This document shows positions 53,225 to 62,149 of a stretch of 64,000 bases of DNA, in pieces (the stretch's first letter is position 1; the number at the start of each line of letters is the position of its first letter). Source of the stretch: an uncultured Myxococcales bacterium (GTDB lineage: Bacteria; Myxococcota_A; UBA9042); contig CAIMEY010000043.1 of the NCBI GenBank assembly GCA_903840165.1, forward strand, positions 1 to 64,000. Reading direction: 5' to 3'. The position numbers were made by a program, and so were the translations under genes. Under the pieces are notes generated by a model. That model saw nothing but the letters and a program-made list of their open reading frames with translations, was not told the origin of the DNA and made no database searches.

Positions 53225-53656
53225 ATGCAACTGTTAGGAATGCAAATCGCTGGACATTTGATGAACATGCAGGCCCTGTTTGCGCAGGTCGATGTGCCGG
53301 TCACCGGCGCTCCTGCAGCGGCAGCTGGCGCGGCACCCGCAGCGGCCGCGGCCTCTGGTCAGCCGCCCATGTGGGGCAATATTCTGCTGTTCGGCGGCAT
53401 GTTCGTCCTGATTTATTTCATGATGATTCGCCCGCAAAGCCAACGCGCCAAGAAGCAGAAGTCCTTTCTGGACGACCTCAAGGTCGGCGCGCGCGTTGTC
53501 ACAACCAGCGGTTTATTCGGCGAAATCGTAACGATGAAGGGTTCGGAGGTCGAACTCAAGATCGCCGATCGCGTCACCATCCGCATGCTCAAGAGCCAGA
53601 TTGCGGGGGCCGAAACCACCGCCGCACAGGCTGTCGCTGACGCCAACGCCCGATAG
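53225..53656 (+). CDS. yajC: Preprotein translocase accessory subunit YajC
   Basis: About 143 residues. A variable, Ala/Pro-rich N-terminal 50 residues precede one transmembrane helix (MWGNILLFGGMFVLIYFMMI), the conserved IRPQSQRAKKQKSF turn, and the small cytoplasmic domain (DDLKVGARVVTTSGLFGEIV, then VELKIADRVTIRMLKSQI). This is the full YajC pattern. YajC joins SecDF at the Sec translocon. The start is uncertain: ATG at 53225 was chosen, with further ATGs at 53240 and 53261. The N-terminal extension before the membrane segment is longer than the few residues in E. coli. It is followed by secD after 125 bases. Confidence 0.92.
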   Translation: MQLLGMQIAGHLMNMQALFAQVDVPVTGAPAAAAGAAPAAAAASGQPPMWGNILLFGGMFVLIYFMMIRPQSQRAKKQKSFLDDLKVGARVVTTSGLFGEIVTMKGSEVELKIADRVTIRMLKSQIAGAETTAAQAVADANAR

Positions 53657-53781
53657 TTCCCCTGTGGATAGCTGATCGGAGACCGCGCCCAGGTGCGCCA
53701 AGCCTCTGAAGAAACAGAAGATTCTGTCCCAAGTTCCCGACCCGTGCGCGCTGCTAGCACTGCAGCACCGGAGCCCGACTG

Positions 53782-55629
53782 ATGCAAGCCAAGCGCAACT
53801 GGAAAGCCCTGTTCACCTTCGCGATTTTGATTATCGCGGTGCTGCAACTTCTGCCGACTTTCGCCCGCTACGAGGACGAAAAAGGCAACGAAAAATCGCA
53901 CTTGCCTGCGTTCTACACGGCCGTCTTTGAAAAGACGATCAGCATGGGCCTGGACCTCAAGGGCGGCTTGGAGCTGCGCTACACGGTCGACTACAAAAAG
54001 GCCATTAGCGACAATGCCTATCGCCTCGGCGACAATGTGCAAGAGCGCCTCGGTGATGCTTGGGCCAAGGCGCAAACGCCGCCCAAGGACTGGAATACGC
54101 TGACAGATGCCGAGAAGAAGCCCGTCATTGAGCGCTTCAAGGCCACTCGCACCAGCTACAACACGATTCGCGTGGATTTCAAGGACGCCGCCGACCGCAA
54201 GCTGCTGACCAAGGACCTAGTCCAGACCGTCGATTCCCGCTTTGAAATGCGCGACGACGGCGACAAGGGCGTGCAGTTGCTGATGAATGACAAGGACGTC
54301 GCCAAGCTCAAGAACGACATCGTCAGCCAGACCCTTGAGGTGATTCGCAAACGCGTCGACGCCTTCGGCTTGGTGGAGCCCGATGTGCGGCGTTCGGGCG
54401 ATACCGATATCGACCTGCAACTGCCTGGATTGCGTAAAGAACAGATGACGATGATCCGCGAGCGTATCGGCCAAGCGGCGCAGTTGACCTTCCGCATGGT
54501 GCGTCAGGACGCCAAGGTGTTCGACGGCAAGGCGGCGGAACTCGAGACCTACAAGAAGGCGAATGCCGAATTTGCTAAAGATCTCAGCATCGTGCCTGAT
54601 GGTCGTGGGGCCTACCTCAAGAGCAAGAAGAAGTCGGAGATCGTTCGCTACGTCAAGACCTTGACCCTGCCCGAAGATGTGCTGATTGGCTATGAATTCT
54701 TTGAAGAAAAGGACAGCAGCGGCCAGCTCAAAGACAAGTACTGGCGCACCTATAACCTCACGGCCAAGACCGAGCTGACTGGCGACAACCTGACGCGCGC
54801 CGCCATCGGTCCCGGCGATAAGGGCGATGCCGCCTGGGTCGTCAACCTGGAATTCGACAGCCGTGGCGCCAAGGTATTCGCTGAATTGACGGAGAAAAAC
54901 GTCGGCAACCTCATGGCCATCATGCTCGATGACGACGTCAATTCGGCCCCCGTGATCAAAGAGCGCATCGGTGGCGGTCGCGCCCGCATCACCTTGGGCC
55001 GCGGCAATAACCCGCGCGCCATCCTCGACGAGGCCAAAAGCCTAGTCACCGTGCTCAATAACGGCGCCTACAAGGCTCCTGTCATCAAGGTGCACGATAT
55101 CGAAGTCGGCCCCTCGCTGGGCAAGGACGCCGTCAACTCCGGCTTGGTGTCGATGCTCGTCGGCGTGCTGCTGGTCGTCGTGTTCATGGTCGTCTACTAC
55201 CGCCAAGGTGGTATGATTGCCAACACCGCATTGGCATTCAACTTAATCCTGCAGTTGGCGTGCCTTGTGGCGTTCAACGCCGCTTTGACGCTGCCTGGCA
55301 TGGCGGGCTTGACCCTGACCACCGCCATGGCCGTGGATGCCAACATCCTGATCTTTGAACGTATTCGCGAAGAACTGCGACTCGGTCGCACCGTGCGCAA
55401 CGCCCTGGATCTCGGCTATGGCCGCGCATTCTGGACGATTTTTGACTCGCACATCACTGCCGCCATGGCCGGTGGCGTGTTGATGGTGTACTCGTCGGGG
55501 CCCGTCTACGGATTTGCCGTGACGCTGCTCATTGGCATCGGAACTTCCATGTTCACGTCCATCGTGGGCACCCGCCTCATCTACGACTGGCTGCTCAGCC
55601 GCGGCAAGCTCAATGAAATCTCCGTATAA
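53782..55629 (+). CDS. secD: Protein translocase subunit SecD
   Basis: 615 residues, the same length as E. coli SecD. The first transmembrane helix (LFTFAILIIAVLQLLPTFA) is followed by GLDLKGGLELRY, the family hallmark at the start of the first periplasmic domain. The large periplasmic domains run to about residue 440. The C-terminal five-helix RND-like module includes IEVGPSLGKDAVNSGLVSM and TLTTAMAVDANILIFERIREE, with the conserved Asp in AMAVDAN that carries protons. SecD with SecF pulls exported proteins through SecYEG using proton motive force. GGAG precedes the ATG. It is in an operon with yajC and secF. Confidence 0.96.
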   Translation: MQAKRNWKALFTFAILIIAVLQLLPTFARYEDEKGNEKSHLPAFYTAVFEKTISMGLDLKGGLELRYTVDYKKAISDNAYRLGDNVQERLGDAWAKAQTPPKDWNTLTDAEKKPVIERFKATRTSYNTIRVDFKDAADRKLLTKDLVQTVDSRFEMRDDGDKGVQLLMNDKDVAKLKNDIVSQTLEVIRKRVDAFGLVEPDVRRSGDTDIDLQLPGLRKEQMTMIRERIGQAAQLTFRMVRQDAKVFDGKAAELETYKKANAEFAKDLSIVPDGRGAYLKSKKKSEIVRYVKTLTLPEDVLIGYEFFEEKDSSGQLKDKYWRTYNLTAKTELTGDNLTRAAIGPGDKGDAAWVVNLEFDSRGAKVFAELTEKNVGNLMAIMLDDDVNSAPVIKERIGGGRARITLGRGNNPRAILDEAKSLVTVLNNGAYKAPVIKVHDIEVGPSLGKDAVNSGLVSMLVGVLLVVVFMVVYYRQGGMIANTALAFNLILQLACLVAFNAALTLPGMAGLTLTTAMAVDANILIFERIREELRLGRTVRNALDLGYGRAFWTIFDSHITAAMAGGVLMVYSSGPVYGFAVTLLIGIGTSMFTSIVGTRLIYDWLLSRGKLNEISV

Positions 55630-55698
55630 TCGCACGGTTGATTGAACCTCGCGCAGCAGACACCCGTCCTGGATCAGGCAAATCAGTAAGAGGCAAGC

Positions 55699-57060
55699 AT
55701 GGCTTCCAAGCACTTTACCCTGTTCAATCCCGATGCTGAGTACGACTTTGTCGGACGCCGCCACCTGTACTACGCCTTGACCGGCCTCGGTATTTTGTCG
55801 TCGCTTATCGCCTTTGCCACCATTGGCTTCAACAAAGGCATCGACTTCAAGGGCGGCACCAAGCAGATCATGGCGTTCACCAAGGACGCCCAGGTCGATC
55901 GCGCCAGCCTGAAGTCCGCCGTCGAGAAGGTCATTCAGCAAGTCACTCAGGGCAAGGCCGTGGGCGAAGTCGAAGTCCAGGAATTCGATACGGGTTCTGG
56001 CGGTACGGGTGACAAGAAGCACTTCGCCGTGATTACCGAAACGACCTCGACCGTGACCAAGGAAAAGAAGGACGCCATCGGCAAGGCCATTCAAGCGGCT
56101 GTCGGCAAAGCGGAAATCGAGTGGGCGTCTGAGGGCGAAGACCGCGTCTTTGTCAACGTGCAAGAGCCCAAGAAGGTCGTGGATACTTATCCGCTGCTCA
56201 AGAAGGCGTTTGCGGACGCGGGCTTTCCGAATACCCAGACCTCAAGCGACAAAGAAGTGCAGCTCGATGTGGCGCTGTACCGCTCGCTGCAGATGACGTC
56301 GAGCGAAGGTGGCAAGGACGCCACGGCGATGACGGCGGAAGAAAGGAAGCTGCGCGATCAGAAAGCCGTTGACTTGGAAAAGGAAAGCGACACCCGCTAC
56401 ACCGTTCTGGTCGAGGAGTTCAAGACCCGGCTCGAGACGGGCATCAAGACCGCGTATGGCCCGAAATTCATTGGTGTCGAGTCGGCCACGGCCGTTTCCC
56501 CCTCAGTCGCCGGTGAAATGATGGACCAAGGCTTGGTGGCGATTCTTTACGCCATCGTCGGCATTGTTCTCTACATTATCCTGCGGTTTGACGTGCGTTA
56601 TGCGCCCGGGGCCCTGATCGCGACCGTGCACGACGTTGTCTTGGTCATCGGCGCGTTCAGCGTTGCGCAGGTGAAGTTCTCCATGCCCATTATCGCGGCC
56701 GTTCTGACCGTTGCGGGTTATTCGGTGACGGACACCATTGTGGTCTTTGACCGAATTCGCGAAATGCAGGAGAAATTCCCGGATCAGAAGCTCGAACTGC
56801 TGATCAATGCCGCCATCAACACCACGATGTCTCGTACGGTGTTGACTTCCTTGACGACCTTTCTGACTTCCATCTCGATCTTCTTGTTCGGTGGCGGTTT
56901 GATTCGCGATTTCGCCTTCGCCATGTGCATCGGCGTTGTGGTCGGCACCTTCTCGTCGATCTTCGTGGCCAGCCCGATCTTCTTGTGGCTGCATCATCGG
57001 TTGGAGCGCAAGCCTCAGCCCAAGGTGGCCGCTGCCACCGCGACGCCGGCTGAAGTCTAG
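55699..57060 (+). CDS. secF: Protein translocase subunit SecF, enlarged periplasmic domain
   Basis: 453 residues against about 320 in E. coli. The N-terminal helix (YYALTGLGILSSLIAFATIGF) leads to GIDFKGGTKQ, the SecF hallmark. The C-terminal RND module has VGPSV-like SPSVAGEMMDQGLVAILYA, TVAGYSVTDTIVVFDRIRE and TSISIFLFGGGLIRDFAFAM, all in the right order. The extra length lies in the first periplasmic domain (about residues 55-270), which contains long charged, Lys/Glu-rich segments not seen in short SecF proteins. AGAGG precedes the ATG. It forms the translocase partner of the upstream SecD, 69 bases away. The last 25 residues are a basic cytoplasmic tail. Confidence 0.95.
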   Translation: MASKHFTLFNPDAEYDFVGRRHLYYALTGLGILSSLIAFATIGFNKGIDFKGGTKQIMAFTKDAQVDRASLKSAVEKVIQQVTQGKAVGEVEVQEFDTGSGGTGDKKHFAVITETTSTVTKEKKDAIGKAIQAAVGKAEIEWASEGEDRVFVNVQEPKKVVDTYPLLKKAFADAGFPNTQTSSDKEVQLDVALYRSLQMTSSEGGKDATAMTAEERKLRDQKAVDLEKESDTRYTVLVEEFKTRLETGIKTAYGPKFIGVESATAVSPSVAGEMMDQGLVAILYAIVGIVLYIILRFDVRYAPGALIATVHDVVLVIGAFSVAQVKFSMPIIAAVLTVAGYSVTDTIVVFDRIREMQEKFPDQKLELLINAAINTTMSRTVLTSLTTFLTSISIFLFGGGLIRDFAFAMCIGVVVGTFSSIFVASPIFLWLHHRLERKPQPKVAAATATPAEV

Positions 57061-57156
57061 TAGCCGATCGCCAGTCCATCAGGTACCGCGGGTTTGGCGC
57101 ACTAGGGTCAGAGCCGCAATCCTGCGGATCTCCTTTATCATCAGACGGGTGGGTCA

Positions 57157-58947
57157 ATGACTGCGCACGCGGACTGGCGTCTTCACGAGCCGGACCCCAT
57201 GGCTGTGGCGGCGCTGAGCGAGGCCCTGGCCATCGATCCGTTGCTCGCTCGCCTGCTGTGCCTGAGGGGACATGGTCAACCCCAAGAAGCCAAACGGTTC
57301 TTGCAGCCCGCCCTGCGCGATTTGCCCGACCCGCTGACCATGGCCGACGCCGAGTTGGCGGCCACTTGTTTGGCCCAAGCCATCGCCGCGGGCAAGAAGA
57401 TCTGCGTTTACGGCGATTATGATGTCGATGGCATCAGCGCGACCGGGCTACTTTGGTCGTATTTTCAGGCAATTGGCTATCCCGTCCAAACCTTTCTGCC
57501 CGACCGCTTCCGCGACGGCTACGGCCTGCACGGCGCGCGTCTGGGCGAACTGGCCGATGGCGGCGTCGACCTCTTCATCTCGGTGGACTGCGGCACCAAC
57601 AGCGTCGACGAGATCGCCGCTATGCGCGCCCGAGGTCTAGACTTTATCGTCTGTGACCACCACGCCCTGGGGCCTGAACGACCGCCGGCTACGGCCTTGC
57701 TCAATCCGCAGCGAACCGATTGTGCCTATCCAGACAAGCAGTTGTCGGCCGTTGGCGTGGCGCTGGTGCTGTGCATGGCGCTGCGGCGGGCCTTGCATGC
57801 GCAGGGGCATCCGGGTGCACAGGTTGAACTGCGTCCCCTTTTAGAATTCGTGGCTTTGGGCACGATTGCCGACATGGTGCCCCTTAGCGGGGTCAATCGC
57901 ATCGTCGCCTGGCACGGCCTGCGCCAGTTGGGGATTTCCCAGAGGCCGGGCGTGCAAGCCTTGGCTCGGCAGTCGGATTTGTACGCATTGGGCAGCGATC
58001 ACATAGGCTTTGCCTTGGGGCCACGCATCAATGCCGCAGGCCGCGTCGCCGAGGCCAAGACGGCCTTTGAGTTGTTGACGACGCAGGACCCGGCCCGGGC
58101 GCAAATCCTTGCCGAACAAGTCAATGTCGAGAACAACCACCGCCGCGAACTGCAAATGCAAGTCACGCAAGCAGCGCTGGCTCAGGCGCAGAATTGTCCA
58201 GAACGCGGCGATGCCGTCGTGGTGGCAGATCTAGCGTGGCATCAAGGGGTTGTCGGCATTGTGGCAAACCGTGTCAAGGACGATTTTCGCGTGCCGGCCT
58301 TTGTTCTGGCGGTGGGCGAAGATGGCGTGGCGCGTGGCTCAGGACGCTCAGTCGCTGGGTACGACTTGGTCGAGGGTTTGCGCGCCTGTCATCAGGGCGG
58401 ATTGTTTGAACGATTTGGCGGACATGCCTTTGCTGCCGGCGTCACGATTCAGGCAGACCGGCTGCCCCTGTTTCGCCAGCGCCTAGCCGCTCATGTCGCC
58501 GAAGTGCTACCGGCCAAGGATCGTTTAGAAACGCTTGAAATTGATGCGGAACTGGATTTTGCCGCTGCCGGCCATGAACTGCTGTCGGCGCTCGATCGCC
58601 TAGAACCGTTTGGCAAGGGCAATCCGCGGCCGACTTTCCTGCTGCGCAATGTGCAAGTCCATGATTTGCAAGTTGTTGGCAAGGACCGTGCCTGGGTGCG
58701 CTGCGCCTTTTCCTTGCCGGGACGCCAGGCGGTCTGGGCACGCAAGACGCTCGCGGGCTTTGGCGCGTTTTCGCTGCTCGGCGAAGTGGTGCGTGGCGAG
58801 TGCGTCGACGCCGTGATCCGCCTGGAGCGCAATAGTTTTCGCGGCTCGGTGACGGTGCAGGCTACTGTGCAGGACGTCGCGCCGGCGGGGACCCGGGTTG
58901 CGGCTGTGGTGCGCGCAAGCGGTCCTTCGCGTGCAGAATCACTGTAG
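57157..58947 (+). CDS. recJ: Single-stranded-DNA-specific exonuclease RecJ
   Basis: 596 residues, close to E. coli RecJ (577). The DHH phosphoesterase core has YGDYDVDGISATGLLW (motif I), VDCGTNSVDE, and VCDHHALGPE (the DHH motif that binds manganese). The DHHA1 domain shows GFALGPRINAAGRVAEAKTA and, later, FGGHAFAAGVTIQ. The C-terminal oligonucleotide-binding domain includes FGKGNPRPTFLLRNVQV. All metal ligands are apparent. RecJ degrades 5' ends of single strands in recombination and mismatch repair. It is 97 bases downstream of secF on the same strand, as in several other bacteria where secDF and recJ adjoin. Confidence 0.95.
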   Translation: MTAHADWRLHEPDPMAVAALSEALAIDPLLARLLCLRGHGQPQEAKRFLQPALRDLPDPLTMADAELAATCLAQAIAAGKKICVYGDYDVDGISATGLLWSYFQAIGYPVQTFLPDRFRDGYGLHGARLGELADGGVDLFISVDCGTNSVDEIAAMRARGLDFIVCDHHALGPERPPATALLNPQRTDCAYPDKQLSAVGVALVLCMALRRALHAQGHPGAQVELRPLLEFVALGTIADMVPLSGVNRIVAWHGLRQLGISQRPGVQALARQSDLYALGSDHIGFALGPRINAAGRVAEAKTAFELLTTQDPARAQILAEQVNVENNHRRELQMQVTQAALAQAQNCPERGDAVVVADLAWHQGVVGIVANRVKDDFRVPAFVLAVGEDGVARGSGRSVAGYDLVEGLRACHQGGLFERFGGHAFAAGVTIQADRLPLFRQRLAAHVAEVLPAKDRLETLEIDAELDFAAAGHELLSALDRLEPFGKGNPRPTFLLRNVQVHDLQVVGKDRAWVRCAFSLPGRQAVWARKTLAGFGAFSLLGEVVRGECVDAVIRLERNSFRGSVTVQATVQDVAPAGTRVAAVVRASGPSRAESL

Positions 58948-59078
58948 ATGTAAGGGATTGGTTGGCTGCAGGCCAAATCAAGGCCGTCCCTTCGTATGCC
59001 CATTGCGTACGCTTTTGACGCCGGCATCAATAGGCAGATCGACTTGATTTGTATGGCTTATTCTTGGCCCGTGGCCCA

Positions 59079-60515
59079 CTACGGCCCAATGCCTGAAACC
59101 GACCGGGCGGCAGCCATGGCAGCCTCGACTACCGGGCTCGGCCAGGCACCTAGGCCGACGACGGCGAGCAGACAGGCAATGATCGCTCCAGCCAAAGCCC
59201 GCGAAACGACGATCTTTTCTGTCTTGGCGGACACGTTGACGTAGGCTGCGCGCGCTACGCCCAAGTAATAGAACAGCGCCACCGTCGCGAACAGGGCACC
59301 CACCAGGACCATTTCGCTTTGGCCAGCGCGCCATGCAGCGACAAAGACAAAGAATTTCGCCCAAAATCCGGCGACAAACGGAATGCCGGCCAGCGACAGC
59401 AAGAACAGCAGCAGACTCATCGCCAGCCAGGGAGAACGGCGACCTAGACCGTCAAAAGACGAAATGGTTTCGCCATCTCCCGCTTCGGCTACCGCGTGGG
59501 CCACCAGGAAGACGCCGAGGTTGGTCACCACATAGGCGGCGAGGTAGAAAAGCATCATGGCTACGCCGAATTCGCGCCCGGAGAGCAGGCCGAGGAGCAC
59601 ATAGCCGACTTGCCCCACGCCCGAATACGCCAGCAATCGCTTGATGTTGCGCTGCGCAATGGCGCCAAGGTTGCCCACCGTCAGGGTCAAGGCGCAGAGC
59701 ACCAGCGTCACCGGCCCCCAGACGTGAATCAGGCGCGGCAAGGCCTGCCACAGGACCATGACAAGTGTCGCAAATCCGCCTACTTTGGGCGCAACAGATA
59801 GGAAGGCCACCACCGGGGTCGGGGCGCCTTCATAGGTGTCGGGCACCCACATGTGAAAGGGCGCGACGCCAATCTTGAAGGCCAGACCAGCCAAAAGCAG
59901 CATTGTCCCAATGCCTTGCAGCGGCGAGAGGGTGCTGCTTACCAGCACGCTCATGTCCGTCGTGCCTGCTAGCCCCGCCAGCAGCGCGGCGCCAAAGACC
60001 GTGAGCGCCGTGGAACCCGCGCCGATGAGGAACAACTTGAGTGCGGCCTCCACCGGTTTGGGCCCCGAATCCGTCTTGGCAAAAGCCGTTAGAATGTAAA
60101 GGGGAATGCCCATCAACTCAAAGCAGACGATGAGCAGCACCAGGTCCCGCGCGCCGGGCAAAAGCACCATGCCGGTGAGGCAAAGGAGCAGAACGGTGTA
60201 GAATTCGCCCTGTCGATAGGTCCATTTGCGGGCGATGTGGTCCATGCCGCCCAGGACCGTGATGAGGCCGGCCACCAAAAAGAGGCGCGCTAGGAACACG
60301 GGCCACGCCCCGCCTCGCCAGACGTGGGAAGCGACTTCGCCGCGTAAATCCAGGGTAAAGGAGGCGACGAGCACGGCGCTGAGCAGGCCAAAGGTCAACC
60401 AACCTAGGTTGGGCTTGGTCGAAGGCTTGGTAAACAGGTCGGTCAAGAGCACCAAGGCCGCGGCCGCTGCAAGCAAAACGCCAAGGGCCATGGGCTGGAG
60501 ATCATGGAAGTTCAT
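59079..60515 (-). CDS. nuoN: NADH-quinone oxidoreductase subunit N
   Basis: 478 residues, normal for NuoN (about 485). It is a 14-helix antiporter-like subunit of complex I that moves protons. Landmarks are ELMGIPLYILTAF (with the conserved Glu of helix 5), KLFLIGAGSTALTVFG, FKIGVAPFHMWVPDTYEGAP and IKRLLAYSGVGQVGYVLLG, which carry the Lys/His residues of the proton path. The ATG at 60515 has GGAGG seven bases upstream and overlaps the nuoM TGA by four bases (ATGA). It is the last gene of the nuo operon; the next gene downstream is the convergent recJ. Confidence 0.95.
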   Translation of the reverse strand: MNFHDLQPMALGVLLAAAAALVLLTDLFTKPSTKPNLGWLTFGLLSAVLVASFTLDLRGEVASHVWRGGAWPVFLARLFLVAGLITVLGGMDHIARKWTYRQGEFYTVLLLCLTGMVLLPGARDLVLLIVCFELMGIPLYILTAFAKTDSGPKPVEAALKLFLIGAGSTALTVFGAALLAGLAGTTDMSVLVSSTLSPLQGIGTMLLLAGLAFKIGVAPFHMWVPDTYEGAPTPVVAFLSVAPKVGGFATLVMVLWQALPRLIHVWGPVTLVLCALTLTVGNLGAIAQRNIKRLLAYSGVGQVGYVLLGLLSGREFGVAMMLFYLAAYVVTNLGVFLVAHAVAEAGDGETISSFDGLGRRSPWLAMSLLLFLLSLAGIPFVAGFWAKFFVFVAAWRAGQSEMVLVGALFATVALFYYLGVARAAYVNVSAKTEKIVVSRALAGAIIACLLAVVGLGAWPSPVVEAAMAAARSVSGIGP

Positions 60516-62149
60516 CGGCCACCTCCGGCGGCAGCATGGGCAACTGCGGCAGTTGCTGCGGGCGGGGCGACTGGCGGCGGAGCCTGCGCGGCCACAGCGG
60601 TAGCAGGTGTTGGAGTCAGCTGGGCCGTCTGGGTGGCCATGGCTAAGTTCTGCGTAGTTGCGGGATCGATGTAGTCCAGCAGCAGGCGGGGCCACAGGCC
60701 AAACAGGACGATGCAGGTGCCTAGAATCCACAGGGCGCCCAGTTCGGTCTTGCGGGCGTCGAGCAGGTCGTGGAACTGTTCGCTAGGCCCTGGGCCCCAG
60801 AACACGTCCCGGGTGACTCGCAGGACGTAGATCGCCGTGATGAAGGCACCGGCGACTGCGGGCAAGGCCCACCACAGGTGAGGACCGCTCCAAGCGCCAG
60901 CAAAGACGAGGAATTCTGCGACGAATCCCGCCGTGCCAGGCAAGCCCAGGGAGGACAGACAGCCTAAGGTGAAAAAGGCTGCAACAATGGGCATCGCTTG
61001 GGCAAAGCCGCCCATCTTGCCAACCTCGCGCGTGTGTGCCCGTTCATAGACCAGGCCGACTAAGGCGAAGAACAGGCCCGTCATGATGCCGTGGGCAAAC
61101 ATTTGGTAGACCGCGCCGTTCCAGCCGCCCTGGGTCAAGGTGGCCGCGCCAAGCATCACCACGCCCATGTGGCTCACAGAGCTGTAAGCGATGATGTACT
61201 TTAGGTCTTTTTGCGCCATGGCCGACAGCGCCCCATAAAGGACGTTGATGGCGGCAATCAAACCGACCGCCCAGACCCACGCGTGGGCTCCTTCGGGTAG
61301 CATCATCATGCCGATGCGAATCACGCCAAAAGCGCCCAATTTCATAAGGACGCCGGCGTGCAACATCGAGACGGCGGTGGGCGCGGAGGCATGGCCGTCC
61401 GGGGACCAGGTGTGAAAGGGAAATACGCCGGCCAACGTGCCAAAACCTAGCCAGACCAGAGGGAAAATCCACTTTTGCAGGCTTGCGTCGTACTTGAACG
61501 CGCCGAGCACGCCCATGTCAAAGGTATGGGCGCCCGCGGCCTGATACAGGGCAATGACGGCGACTAGGATGAAGGCGGAACCGACCAAGAGCATCAAAGT
61601 CAGCTTCATAGCTGCGTATTCGCGACCGCCAATATCGAACAGCTTCCAGATGAAGCGAAACGGTCCGGCATCGGCGACCTTGTTGCTGGATCCCCAAATG
61701 GCGATCAGCAAATACATCGGCAACACTGCGATTTCATAGAACAAGAAGAAGACGAACAGGTCTTGGCAGACAAATACACCAAAAACGCCGGCCACCAGGA
61801 TGAGTAGCAGGGCGAAGAACTCCTTCTCCCGGTCCTTGAGCGTCCAACTCGCCAGCACGCCGGTGGTGATGATGATGCCGGTCAGCAGCAGCAGAGATAC
61901 GCCCCAACCATCGACCGCTAAACGGATATCGATGCCTAGGCTGGGCACCAAGGGGTACAGCTCGGCCATTTGCAAGCCACCGGCCTTGATGTCATAGCGC
62001 CAGGCGACGATGAGAGAGCCAGTGAGAGAAACCAGCGAACCCAATAGGGAAATCCAGCGCATCAGCAACCGGTCGGTGCTGCGGCAGGGCAGCAGCAGCA
62101 ACGCGGCGACAAAAGGCGCGGCAATGATGATCGACAGCAAGTGGCTCAT
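60512..62149 (-). CDS. nuoM: NADH-quinone oxidoreductase subunit M
   Basis: 545 residues. It is the second antiporter-like subunit of complex I. The conserved Glu of helix 5 lies in FFLFYEIAVLPMYLLIAIWG. The helix 7-8 region FPFHTWSPDGHASAPTAVSM and LKYIIAYSSVSHMGVVMLG contain the expected His/Lys residues. The last 45 residues are an unusual Ala/Pro/Thr-rich tail (positions 60515-60655) beyond the normal C-terminus, which also covers the nuoN ribosome-binding site. Both ends overlap neighbours by four bases (ATGA), with nuoL upstream and nuoN downstream, so the three are translationally coupled. Confidence 0.95.
   Translation of the reverse strand: MSHLLSIIIAAPFVAALLLLPCRSTDRLLMRWISLLGSLVSLTGSLIVAWRYDIKAGGLQMAELYPLVPSLGIDIRLAVDGWGVSLLLLTGIIITTGVLASWTLKDREKEFFALLLILVAGVFGVFVCQDLFVFFLFYEIAVLPMYLLIAIWGSSNKVADAGPFRFIWKLFDIGGREYAAMKLTLMLLVGSAFILVAVIALYQAAGAHTFDMGVLGAFKYDASLQKWIFPLVWLGFGTLAGVFPFHTWSPDGHASAPTAVSMLHAGVLMKLGAFGVIRIGMMMLPEGAHAWVWAVGLIAAINVLYGALSAMAQKDLKYIIAYSSVSHMGVVMLGAATLTQGGWNGAVYQMFAHGIMTGLFFALVGLVYERAHTREVGKMGGFAQAMPIVAAFFTLGCLSSLGLPGTAGFVAEFLVFAGAWSGPHLWWALPAVAGAFITAIYVLRVTRDVFWGPGPSEQFHDLLDARKTELGALWILGTCIVLFGLWPRLLLDYIDPATTQNLAMATQTAQLTPTPATAVAAQAPPPVAPPAATAAVAHAAAGGGR

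Noticed and set aside
57061-57156. CCGCA-ATCC-TGCGG hairpin between secF and recJ considered as a terminator
   Set aside because: A 5-bp stem followed by only ATCTCCTTT is too weak, and secF-recJ could be co-transcribed.
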